64,000 nt of DNA from Tritrichomonas musculus (Eukaryota > Parabasalia > Tritrichomonadida > Tritrichomonadidae), in contig JAPFFF010000052.1 in assembly GCA_039105265.1 (NCBI GenBank), positions 434,001-498,000 of the forward strand, written 5' to 3'. Positions 55,190-63,976 of the stretch are shown here, one piece after another. The notes under the pieces are model-generated. The model saw only the letters and a list, made by a program, of their open reading frames with translations, did no database searches and was not told where the DNA came from. Position numbers and translations under genes: made by a program. Within the stretch, counting starts at the first letter, position 1. Every line of letters begins with the position of its first letter.

Positions 55190-57506
55190 ATACAGCAAGT
55201 GTTTTATCATCTATTATTGCAGTGATAACTCCCACAGTCATACGTTTAATCTTTGATGTTATTGCAGTTTCACCACTAAGAATCTTCAATTTATTGTCTT
55301 CATTATCAATAAATACTTCATCTCCAATACCATAACAAGATGAATCATCAACTTTTACAAGATAATCACCATGGGAAGTGAAGGTAATACAATTATTTTT
55401 TTGGTCAATTCTAACACAAATACCAACATATTCTTTCCATGAACCAGTAGTTTTGACACTGCAAATACAATCTGTAGTATCATTCACTGTTGAAGATATC
55501 CACGTATCGCCATCATGTTTATAAACCTTACCAGTCATATATACTGGAGCTCCAATAACGAAATCATTTATTGAATTTACAGATGACTCGATTGGGGAGT
55601 AATGTGTGATTGTATTTGAACCATTTGATGTTATTTTGCCTGAAACATATAAATTTGAATCAATTGTTGTATTTCTTGCAGAACCAGACATGTGAAATGA
55701 CTGAAATCTATGACCATCAACATATATAAATACTTCGCCAGTATCAGCAGCTTTTGAAGACCTATACATAAAGACAGAATTATATGTAGAATCATATCCA
55801 AATCTAAATAAAGCAAGAGTATTAGCATCAACAGAACTAAAGAAACTTGCAATATTACTTTCGGTACTATTAATTGATAATGTACCATCATCATTTTTTA
55901 CTACATATTTTCCATCACATTCTGATTCCGTTAAATATTTATCGTCATTTTTGTACAAATCAGTGCTTATTTCTACTTTATCTTTATTAATCGCTATTAT
56001 TTTTGAACTATTCAGGTATAACGATAATTTTGGAATATTATTTTTTAATTCATACAATATTTCGCTCTTATTTGCCAAATCTAATCCAAAATTTATAAGC
56101 GCTTGTTTTGCTGAACTTGATGAATAAATATCAAATATATTTAAGTCAGAACCTTTTATCATAACTCGTCCAGCAACTACTAACTGGTCTCTTATTGTTG
56201 TTTTATATTTTTGAGATTTATATGTGCAGTTTATCATATCAACATCTTTATATTGTATCATAAATTCTTCGGTATAAGGTGCATATCTTAATGTGACATA
56301 ACTATTTTCGTTACATAATCTTATATCTGGATAATATGGATTATTCACTATTAGCGATGGAGAATTATTTGTAAAAGTAGTAGATATCGATAATGAACCA
56401 TCATCATTTTTTGCTACATAACCCGATAAGTCGACAGGTTCAGGAATCTCACTCTTTACTTGCTCAATAGCAAGGGCCAACTCTGTTGTCAATACATATT
56501 TACCTTCTGCTACTTCCTTGGTCTCATACTTATCTAATTCATATGCGAGCTCATCTTCATCGACGAACTTCTCATCAGTTTGCGCGCTAGTATAATATGG
56601 TGTCAAGTCAACAGGTTCAGGTATATCAGATTTTAATGCATAATTATCTTTTACGAAGTTCATATTTGGAATACAATATTCACCATAAACTTCAGGTTCG
56701 TATGAATAACTTACAGACTCTAGGTCCACAACATAATTTCCGTTATATCTGAATGTTCCACCGTAATAGAAAAAGTATATAGAAAAAGTATTTTCGCCTT
56801 TCTTGTAATGATAATATTCCGCGTCTTCACTGTCATACAAATATTCTCCTGAAATATCTTCATTATCACAAGAGCCTTTCACAAAAAGTGATGATTTCTT
56901 TAATATGTTGCATAAATCTCTATCCAAATTTGTGATATAAGTTCTTTTATCCTCATCATTTGTTGTTCCATTTACGAATTTTGTAGCGATTGACAATTCT
57001 TGAGTTATTTTCTCAGTTGATAATATGTCCTGTTTCTTCGAATACTCATCAAGATTCGTAAGCTTCGCGTAAGACTGTAAGTCCTGTTTCTTCGAATATG
57101 GTTCCAAAGCAGTTGTCAAAGCAGATTCATTAACCAAATTTGTAGGTATTTCAGGAATTTCAGTTGATAATGCAAAATTGTTAACAACGTAATCACGTAA
57201 TGTATTAACAGCGTTTTGACAAGCTAAAGCTTGGGCCTTGCTTTGCAAGTCAATTTCTTCACTACTAGCATACTTTAATAATTCTTTATTGAATTCCTCT
57301 GTTTTCAAATAATCGAATAAATCAGTTGTTTTCGCGTATGGTTCCAATAATTCTTTCAATTCCTCGGTATTCAAGCTTGACCCCAAATTATTTCCGTTAT
57401 TACACTTACACCCACATGAAGTGGCATATTGTTTTATGTATTCTATTATTAATTCATCTATTGTATTTACCCTTTTGATACTACCTGCTTGCTCTATCGT
57501 AAACAT
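55179..57506 (-). CDS. Modular fibre-like attachment protein of element E
   Basis: This encodes 775 residues from the MFTIEQAGS start, chosen by match to the B protein. The N-terminal segment (VNTIDELIIEYIKQYATS), shaft blocks (VDLTPYYTSAQTDEKFVDED) and last 130 residues are close to B. The middle contains different strand-rich inserts, including SISTTFTNNSPSLIVNNPY. This mosaic suggests swapping of receptor-binding parts between related elements. The B shaft repeat PDMTEYA is here mostly replaced by KKQDLQSYAKL-type units. Confidence 0.7.
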   Translation of the reverse strand: MFTIEQAGSIKRVNTIDELIIEYIKQYATSCGCKCNNGNNLGSSLNTEELKELLEPYAKTTDLFDYLKTEEFNKELLKYASSEEIDLQSKAQALACQNAVNTLRDYVVNNFALSTEIPEIPTNLVNESALTTALEPYSKKQDLQSYAKLTNLDEYSKKQDILSTEKITQELSIATKFVNGTTNDEDKRTYITNLDRDLCNILKKSSLFVKGSCDNEDISGEYLYDSEDAEYYHYKKGENTFSIYFFYYGGTFRYNGNYVVDLESVSYSYEPEVYGEYCIPNMNFVKDNYALKSDIPEPVDLTPYYTSAQTDEKFVDEDELAYELDKYETKEVAEGKYVLTTELALAIEQVKSEIPEPVDLSGYVAKNDDGSLSISTTFTNNSPSLIVNNPYYPDIRLCNENSYVTLRYAPYTEEFMIQYKDVDMINCTYKSQKYKTTIRDQLVVAGRVMIKGSDLNIFDIYSSSSAKQALINFGLDLANKSEILYELKNNIPKLSLYLNSSKIIAINKDKVEISTDLYKNDDKYLTESECDGKYVVKNDDGTLSINSTESNIASFFSSVDANTLALFRFGYDSTYNSVFMYRSSKAADTGEVFIYVDGHRFQSFHMSGSARNTTIDSNLYVSGKITSNGSNTITHYSPIESSVNSINDFVIGAPVYMTGKVYKHDGDTWISSTVNDTTDCICSVKTTGSWKEYVGICVRIDQKNNCITFTSHGDYLVKVDDSSCYGIGDEVFIDNEDNKLKILSGETAITSKIKRMTVGVITAIIDDKTLAVFKN

Positions 57507-57520
57507 TTTGAACATAATAA
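57507..57520. promoter_or_regulatory. Very short divergent promoter, 14 bp
   Basis: The fibre and DxNxDG genes of E start 14 bp apart in opposite directions, with TTGAACATAATAA between. This conserves the arrangement seen in B. Confidence 0.6.
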
Positions 57521-59980
57521 ATGACGTCAGATGTGGATGAACAATTAATAATGAATGAGGTGACAAAGAAAGATTATCAAGATATGCTCATATTCATGTT
57601 CCAAAATAGTGAATCAGAGCAAATAAAAACAATAATACGTAATATTATTGAGTGTCGTAAGAATCCTCGTAACTATATCAAAGATGTGAAAGAAAAGCTA
57701 AAAGAGATGCTTGATAAATATAAAGCAAATCCCAAAGGAAGTAAAAGACAAAAAGCAACTTTAGCTAAAATACTTGATTCAAAAGCGAATTACTTTATTG
57801 ATATATCTGGCTTACTAAAAGATAAAGAAAAGCCTGTTATTCCACATATTGAGGAAGAGGAAGAGCCAGATTTAGAAGACCATTATTTCAGAAATCGAAT
57901 TAATAAAGACATTGAATCACTTCGTAATATAGTTATACTTGATAGTAATTATATTAAAGCTTTACCCTTATTTTATTGTATTGCTGATGACTCAAAAAGG
58001 TATTCGGTATTTAATGAAAAAGATACTGCACAGATTCAATCACTTGTCACATCATTGACTGAAAACATAGATTCGCATAAAAACAATAAGATATCAGATA
58101 ACATAAATAACCTAATACAATTTGAGACACAAAGAAGACAAACCAATACTGAAACAATGAGAAAGATAGCTGAATCTAATCAAGAAGGTCAGCAATTATT
58201 AGATGCTTACAATAAATCTTCTACAGTTGATGCTAAACAACTTAAGAAATTTGGGTTATTAAACGATGATTTTACTGCTGAAAACCTTTATGATTATTAT
58301 AATCGAGCTATAAATCCCAAAGATGACTCCGATGTTAGAGTTAGGAATATCGTATTACAATTACATGATGCAATAAGAGAAACAAACATATTTGAAAAAA
58401 CAACCGAACCTAAAAACAAAAAGCAGCTCAAACAATTAATAAAGTGCCTTAATATGAATAGTGATATTGAAGAGGAAGACCAAATCTCAAACTTTGCTTA
58501 CAAATCTTTATCCGACTATAAAACAATGTCGAAGCGTGTTTTTAGCACACCAACCAAAGAATATCTTAGAAGAAACAAACCAATTGAAGCTGAAGATGAT
58601 CACACCGACTATTCAGAACTATTGAACTCAAATATTGAAGTGACAAGAGGACCTGAAATAAATCCAGAAGAATTCTTAAATGAATATATGAAGTCTGTCC
58701 CAACAGGTAAACGTGCAGGTAAAACACTTGAAGCATCACAAAAACGTATGAATAACCTGTACATTTTCGAAAACAAACAAAGTATTGATGTTAGTAAATA
58801 TCGAGGGGAGTTATTTGATATTCTTATTAACGGTAATTACCGTGTCAAGTTTTCACCTAAATGTGCTACAAGAGACGGAGCAGAAGCTTATTGCAAGAAA
58901 AGATTTGATAAAAATGGATATCCATTATATCGTTTAATTCCAGCTAGGCGTGACACATTAGACCCACTCGGTAATCCAATTTGTGATTTAAACAGTGATG
59001 GAGTTGAAGATATTGTTATTGTTGATACCCGCGGTAAGCCTGTTATTATTAATGGATATCGTCTTGTTAAAGCAGACCCTTATAAGAAATTATGGCAAAC
59101 CGAACGTATTGCTGGTAAAACAAATGATTCATTCGAAGTATGGCTTAAGAATCTTATGGGAGCTAAACGAACATGGGAATACACTCAAGAACAATGGGAT
59201 GAAGGTAAGTTTAAACCTAAAATTGATAAGAAATTAGAAAAAGTAATAAACTCATATCAGTCTGTTGGTTTATCCAAACCCAAAATCAGTACCAAAATTA
59301 CTGCAAGAGGTTTGTGGAGTTCTATATTTTCAAAAATATGGCAGACTGTTTTATACAATATATTTACTAATGAAGAATACAAAGATTTGGAACCATTAAA
59401 ATGTCTATTTAGTTATTTCAAAGTATGTACGGCCATATTTATTGCACGTTATGAATCTAAAGTGATGAAAGACCATGAACGCAATGATTGGAGTGATTGG
59501 GTTAAATATAAGAAATTACATCCAAAATCCGTAAATGCTGAATTGGGTGTTATGATTCAAAAAGAATATAATGAAAGCATTAAAGCGACTATGCCAGTTG
59601 ATGGAGAAATAAATAGTGATGGTGAAATATCAGAAGGATTACAAGAAATATTGGGGCAAACACACGACCTCATCCTTAAGATTGGTCTTGGATTCACAGA
59701 AGATAAGAAAGACCAATATGCACAGTTAGCTCAAGCTATAATTGAAAATAAAGTAAGTACAGCAACAAAGAAGCAATTACAAAACAAATTTGGTGAAAAT
59801 ATTGATGCTTGGATTGATTCACAAGTTGGTGGAAATTACACTACAATCAAAGGATTATATAAGGCTGCGCATAAAGGTGCTGGTGATAAATCATATATTA
59901 GATCACGAACTGTTGAAAAGCCAGCTAAAGATGAAATTATTGAGGCACCTTCTGATGATGATGACGAAGGTGAAGCATAA
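57521..59980 (+). CDS. DxNxDG-motif structural protein of element E
   Basis: This encodes 819 residues. The N-terminal repeat region has one recognisable unit, where B has two. The conserved domain from about 430 has FDILINGNYRVKFSPKCATR and DLNSDGVEDIVIVDTRGKP (about 489-507), then long helical segments with WxxxL patterns and a KNKxPI-like basic linker. The end is acidic (EAPSDDDDEGEA). It pairs with the B gene at 40741 and is likely a large virion component of this clade. No database family is recognised from memory. Confidence 0.6.
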   Translation: MTSDVDEQLIMNEVTKKDYQDMLIFMFQNSESEQIKTIIRNIIECRKNPRNYIKDVKEKLKEMLDKYKANPKGSKRQKATLAKILDSKANYFIDISGLLKDKEKPVIPHIEEEEEPDLEDHYFRNRINKDIESLRNIVILDSNYIKALPLFYCIADDSKRYSVFNEKDTAQIQSLVTSLTENIDSHKNNKISDNINNLIQFETQRRQTNTETMRKIAESNQEGQQLLDAYNKSSTVDAKQLKKFGLLNDDFTAENLYDYYNRAINPKDDSDVRVRNIVLQLHDAIRETNIFEKTTEPKNKKQLKQLIKCLNMNSDIEEEDQISNFAYKSLSDYKTMSKRVFSTPTKEYLRRNKPIEAEDDHTDYSELLNSNIEVTRGPEINPEEFLNEYMKSVPTGKRAGKTLEASQKRMNNLYIFENKQSIDVSKYRGELFDILINGNYRVKFSPKCATRDGAEAYCKKRFDKNGYPLYRLIPARRDTLDPLGNPICDLNSDGVEDIVIVDTRGKPVIINGYRLVKADPYKKLWQTERIAGKTNDSFEVWLKNLMGAKRTWEYTQEQWDEGKFKPKIDKKLEKVINSYQSVGLSKPKISTKITARGLWSSIFSKIWQTVLYNIFTNEEYKDLEPLKCLFSYFKVCTAIFIARYESKVMKDHERNDWSDWVKYKKLHPKSVNAELGVMIQKEYNESIKATMPVDGEINSDGEISEGLQEILGQTHDLILKIGLGFTEDKKDQYAQLAQAIIENKVSTATKKQLQNKFGENIDAWIDSQVGGNYTTIKGLYKAAHKGAGDKSYIRSRTVEKPAKDEIIEAPSDDDDEGEA

Positions 59981-60014
59981 AAAAATTACTATTCCTACTT
60001 TATATCCTTGCTAA

Positions 60015-61010
60015 TTATTTTTTTGAACCTGGTAATTTGAATGTTGTTGTATGCGCCTTATTTGTTCCTGGATTTACCTGTGACTGCATAGCAGGTCGAG
60101 ACGAAGTCTCTGACAAGAAATCATTTTTAGCTTCTGTTGGACTCGCGACCTTTTGATTCTTAGATGTATTACGAGCTATACTAGATTTTTCAGGTTCTTG
60201 GTAAAAATATTTGAAGTCAGTTATTGGTGGTGGTAATACCTTTTTTGGGCGTATTTCATCGGGTATATCAAGTTTTTCATTATTATATTCAATATTTACT
60301 TTTGGGTCATATCCACTAAATAAGGAAGGCTCCCTAGGATGTGAATTATTTGTATTCACCTTTAAGATAGGGCTTGTGATATTTGATTTAAATACATTGA
60401 ATACTGGAAAATGGTATTTCCAATCCTGAAATTCATATTTAAAACCTTTAATATCAGCATCTTCATTTTTATTTCGCAATCGAACTTTCTGCCATTGGCT
60501 CATGAATGTTTCTTTTTCGAAACAGAGAAAGATAATTATTGGTGCTGGCTCAACTGTGTAATCAACGTCTACGCTCGAAGATAGTTGATAACAGAAATTA
60601 TTTGTTTCTTTTACATCATATCTATAATCATAGTCTCCAATCAATAGTATATATGTTTTATTTAGGTCAGGAAATGATTTTTCAACAAATTGGATATCTG
60701 TATTACCAAAATTAGAAAAAAGATCCACAGTTATTGTGAATAAACGTAATAGACTAGGATCGTTTGTATTATTTATATTTCTCTCATCTTTGAAATCCAC
60801 TTTTTTAGGTAAATCCAACGTTACTTCACTACCATTAATAAGCACAAATAATTCATGGTAATTACTACTTAAATACAATAAAACTCTCCTATTTCTTTCA
60901 GAGATATATGAAAACAGTTGATGGTCCTTATTAATATTGATACAATTTGGATCTTGCAAATTAAGTTCTTGCAGTGCTGTGAATACCGATTTTTGGTCGC
61001 TGTTATTCAT
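60015..61010 (-). CDS. Unknown protein in the B 43289 position
   Basis: This encodes 331 residues. The N-terminal 220 residues are strand-rich (RRVLLYLSSNYHELFVLING), and the tail is basic and Ser/Thr-rich. It occupies the slot of the B proline-rich protein between the DxNxDG and penton genes but shows no convincing similarity to it. A mini-hairpin segment (GAGAC-GAA-GTCTC) is read in frame near the C-terminus and recurs in the integrase gene. Confidence 0.5.
   Translation of the reverse strand: MNNSDQKSVFTALQELNLQDPNCININKDHQLFSYISERNRRVLLYLSSNYHELFVLINGSEVTLDLPKKVDFKDERNINNTNDPSLLRLFTITVDLFSNFGNTDIQFVEKSFPDLNKTYILLIGDYDYRYDVKETNNFCYQLSSSVDVDYTVEPAPIIIFLCFEKETFMSQWQKVRLRNKNEDADIKGFKYEFQDWKYHFPVFNVFKSNITSPILKVNTNNSHPREPSLFSGYDPKVNIEYNNEKLDIPDEIRPKKVLPPPITDFKYFYQEPEKSSIARNTSKNQKVASPTEAKNDFLSETSSRPAMQSQVNPGTNKAHTTTFKLPGSKK
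60098..60110. repeat. Mini-hairpin in the 60015 gene
   Basis: GAGAC-GAA-GTCTC lies within GCAGGTCGAGACGAAGTCTC, a segment of about 24 bp that is repeated with small changes at 61598-61621 in the integrase gene. Confidence 0.75.
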
Positions 61011-61034
61011 TTTTTCTTCGAAAAAAGCTATAGC

Positions 61035-61427
61035 TTAATAAATAAGAAGGCAGCTCATGATAAATGCTGATGGTATGATTGAATTACCATACAAATCGGT
61101 AAACCATATCTTGTAATCTCTCTTATTGCTACTGAAGAATTCGTATTTTCGATATTTGGTTTGACGCTTATTAGCCAACATAATGAATGAATCACAATAG
61201 GCATCTAATTGAACTATATCTGAATGCACCATTAAATCACCAACTAAAAAGTCTTTTACAATTGCACCGACATATTGAATTACAATATATTTCTTGTTTC
61301 TGCTTGATACAAATTCAAGCGGTAACGTAAATTCTGTTGATTGAGTGTGGAAATAACGTTTTGTTATGGGCTGTTTTACATTGTTTGTTGCGACATTCTT
61401 GATATTATTCATAAGCATTTTTTTCAT
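61035..61427 (-). CDS. Penton-like minor capsid protein of element E
   Basis: This encodes 130 residues. From KRYFHTQSTEFTLPLEFVSS to the end it matches the 110-residue B protein almost throughout, ending KIWFTDLYGNSIIPSAFIM. The first 20 residues are extra and begin close to the integrase stop, so the true start could lie further in. It is assigned as the single jelly-roll vertex protein, as for B. Confidence 0.6.
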   Translation of the reverse strand: MKKMLMNNIKNVATNNVKQPITKRYFHTQSTEFTLPLEFVSSRNKKYIVIQYVGAIVKDFLVGDLMVHSDIVQLDAYCDSFIMLANKRQTKYRKYEFFSSNKRDYKIWFTDLYGNSIIPSAFIMSCLLIY

Positions 61428-61432
61428 AGAAA

Positions 61433-62818
61433 CTAAATGTTAAAATACTTAATGTAATCTTCATTTAAGTCTCCAAATGAATTACATATGAACTTTGTAT
61501 ATATAATAGGTACTTCGATAATAGCTTTTTCAGCATCAGTCATACGTTTCCTACCTTTACTATGCTTTTCTTGTGGTTCATCTTTTGTGACAGCTTTGCT
61601 GGTCGAGACGAAGTCTTTGACAGTCTGATATGGTTTTAATAACTTGCAGATTACATTTCCATTACGATACTCTAGAAACTCAGCAATTTCATTAAATACT
61701 CTTCTACGCTTCTCATGCTTTTTTTGTGTTTTGCTTTTATCGAGATGAACTAATAAAATATTTCCTCTATTATATGAGAGCAATCCCCTAAAACGTTGTT
61801 TATCGTTGATTTCCCGCAATTTCATTTGCATTTTCCTGATATATCTCCACTCCAAGTCAGTATCGTTTTGCATTTGAGCTGGGGTATAATATATGTACTT
61901 CGTTGGTTTTACAAGATTCTTGTCATAAAAATCTGATGGGTCATACTCAAAATTCTTAAATCGAAGAGAACTATGTGGGGTATTATTATAGTAATTAACC
62001 ATTTGTCTCATCAAATTATAATCACTTAATCTTCGCTCATCTAACCCAAAAGCATTTCTCAGAGTTCTTATAACAGAATCAACATTTTTGTGAGCTAACG
62101 CATATGGAGAATCATTAATAATGAATCTTATAGGATAGAAATCGGTGATTGAATCTATTGTATTTTCCCAACACTGGATGTCTTCAAATTGTAAATTGAG
62201 TAGTCTTTGGAAACGAGGTTTATAATAGTCGCTTTTTTTAAGCAGTTTTTTAAGAGTTTCCAGTTTGTGGTTCACGAGTATTTTCCTTAATATTTTATCA
62301 AACTCTTTTATCCTTGCTTCTTTAATTACAGCTTTCAAGTCAAATATCAAAGTAGTTTCTCCTGTTGAAAACCTAATGACAGCACTATTATCTTTCATCT
62401 CTTTTAATCCAGGTTCTCCATCACATTTGATAGTTTTGAATAAAAATTGCGGATATCTTATTATAATTCGTTCAAGGGAATACCATATATTTCCTTTATC
62501 CTTTACAGGTTCAACGATCAGGTATCTTGTATTTGTATTGACGAGAACCAAATATATTTTATTTTCTTTTGTCAATTCTTTAGTATAGTATTTGCTGAAC
62601 ATCAAATCTGCCTCCCAACAACCTGGTTCATTAGAGAAATTTGGTTTTGATAATTCTTTGCATGATTTCAACTTGAAGTCAGGTATAAATGGTTCTGTTT
62701 TGATATCACTTTTAAAGAAAGGCTGTATGTAATTATCAATGTATTTATACTTGGATTTGAAAGGATAATTGAGTAAGGAGTTGTATTCTTTATCGTAGAT
62801 TCTTACTGATTTAGTCAT
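61433..62818 (-). CDS. Retroviral-type integrase of element E
   Basis: This encodes 461 residues, closely similar to the B integrase at both ends (VRIYDKEYNSLLNYPFKSK; GLLSYNRGNILLVHLDKSKT). Core segments are CWEADLMFSKYYT, FKTIKCDGEPGLKEM and VDSVIRTLRNAFGLDERRLS. Between the second acidic strand and the following helix there are about 80 extra residues (around LRKILVNHKLETLKKLLKKS) not present in B. The start follows a T-run leader. It would insert element E into DNA. Confidence 0.88.
   Translation of the reverse strand: MTKSVRIYDKEYNSLLNYPFKSKYKYIDNYIQPFFKSDIKTEPFIPDFKLKSCKELSKPNFSNEPGCWEADLMFSKYYTKELTKENKIYLVLVNTNTRYLIVEPVKDKGNIWYSLERIIIRYPQFLFKTIKCDGEPGLKEMKDNSAVIRFSTGETTLIFDLKAVIKEARIKEFDKILRKILVNHKLETLKKLLKKSDYYKPRFQRLLNLQFEDIQCWENTIDSITDFYPIRFIINDSPYALAHKNVDSVIRTLRNAFGLDERRLSDYNLMRQMVNYYNNTPHSSLRFKNFEYDPSDFYDKNLVKPTKYIYYTPAQMQNDTDLEWRYIRKMQMKLREINDKQRFRGLLSYNRGNILLVHLDKSKTQKKHEKRRRVFNEIAEFLEYRNGNVICKLLKPYQTVKDFVSTSKAVTKDEPQEKHSKGRKRMTDAEKAIIEVPIIYTKFICNSFGDLNEDYIKYFNI
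61606..61616. repeat. Mini-hairpin in the E integrase gene
   Basis: AGAC-GAA-GTCT lies within GCTGGTCGAGACGAAGTCTT, the second copy of the segment seen at 60091-60114. Two genes of one element carry the same short insert. Confidence 0.75.
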
Positions 62819-62852
62819 TTTTTTTCAAAAAAAGTCTTGATAATTACAGCCG

Positions 62853-62879
62853 CTTGCTATGCAAGAGTCTGCTATGCAG
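62853..62879. repeat. Twin mini-hairpins between genes of element E
   Basis: CTTGC-TAT-GCAAG and CTGC-TAT-GCAG lie 3 bp apart in the 147-bp gap between the integrase start and the 62966 gene. Slightly further on there is a GGTGAAnGGGTGAA and TTCACC arrangement. These may mark the 5' or 3' region of neighbouring transcripts. Confidence 0.7.
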
Positions 62880-62965
62880 CCATTTTCTAATGAAATGAGC
62901 AAAAAAACTGTAAAAATCATCTAAAGGTGAACGGGTGAATTTTCACCTCCAACTTCACCACCCAA

Positions 62966-63976
62966 TTATTTTCTATTTACATACATGGTTCTATGTACAT
63001 TTGATATAGTGAACAACCCTGTTTCTTCAATTTTTCTTTTCAATTCATCGAATGTTAAATTGATTTTAAAAGTGGATTTATACTTGTTTTGGACATCTTT
63101 TAACAGGAATCTATCTATCGAAGGGTAATTTTTGAGTAAGAAATCTTTCATATCATATCTGTTTTCATCAGGCATTTCCATGAATTGTTTCTCAATTTCT
63201 TGCTGCTCTCTTTGCTCTTCTCTCATCCTCTCTATTTGAAAGAGGCTATAATTGTATTTTCGTCTTGCTGCATCACATTTTGAGCATGATTTATTGGTTT
63301 GTGCATTGTTATTGGCTATCATACCGTTGAGTCGTATAATATTTTCAGAAGCTTCTTTGACACTACATTTATCAATAAATCCGAATGAAAAGTCATCGGG
63401 GTCATCACATAGTAATGCATCTGTTGGATAAACGTTATATGGCTGTCCAAATTTATCTTTTCTAATGATACTTAGGGCGGTCATGAGAGCGAAAGAGATG
63501 AACGATTGATAGTGGAGGTACTCGTCTGACTTGTATATATCGACTATATTACTGTATATTTTATCACACTTTTCGTTCATTGAATTGTGATTACAATGAT
63601 AGCCTATCATGTCATAATTTACTTTTCGGATGAATTTTTTTATTTCCGATGAGTCTGTCTTCAATTCTTCGATTTGTTCAAAGATGGGTACGTCTGGCTT
63701 TGTCTGTGTGATGTCGTTTAATTTTGGCAGGGAATGAAATATTGTAAAAATATCGCGTATGAGATTTGTATTTGTTTCGACATTTAGCTTGTATTTTACT
63801 GGGTCGTAGTTATCATTCAACAAATCATTTTTCAATTCCATCTTCTTCTGTTCAAAGTTCATATTATAGAATTCAGATACTTCTTTTGACAGCTTTGACA
63901 GCTCTGCTGGCCCAAACTTCGCTTGTGCTAGTGAAAAACTACATTCGGTCAAAAAGTTGTCTTGGGCAAGAGTCAT
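62966..63976 (-). CDS. Unknown protein with winged-helix-like C-terminus
   Basis: This encodes 336 residues. It is helical, with a Cys pair (NKSCSKCDAARRKYN), a charged helix (IERMREEQREQQEIEKQF) and a C-terminal domain. That domain (FLLKNYPSIDRFLLKDVQNK, then LTFDELKRKIEETGLF) has the helix pattern of a primase-associated or winged-helix domain. No counterpart is recognised in B. It is assigned to E because no terminus is seen between it and the integrase. Function is unknown. Confidence 0.5.
   Translation of the reverse strand: MTLAQDNFLTECSFSLAQAKFGPAELSKLSKEVSEFYNMNFEQKKMELKNDLLNDNYDPVKYKLNVETNTNLIRDIFTIFHSLPKLNDITQTKPDVPIFEQIEELKTDSSEIKKFIRKVNYDMIGYHCNHNSMNEKCDKIYSNIVDIYKSDEYLHYQSFISFALMTALSIIRKDKFGQPYNVYPTDALLCDDPDDFSFGFIDKCSVKEASENIIRLNGMIANNNAQTNKSCSKCDAARRKYNYSLFQIERMREEQREQQEIEKQFMEMPDENRYDMKDFLLKNYPSIDRFLLKDVQNKYKSTFKINLTFDELKRKIEETGLFTISNVHRTMYVNRK

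Noticed and set aside
43289-61010. Homology between the B proline-rich protein and the E 331-residue protein
   Set aside because: They share a position and orientation, but I could not find matching motifs, so I do not claim they are related.
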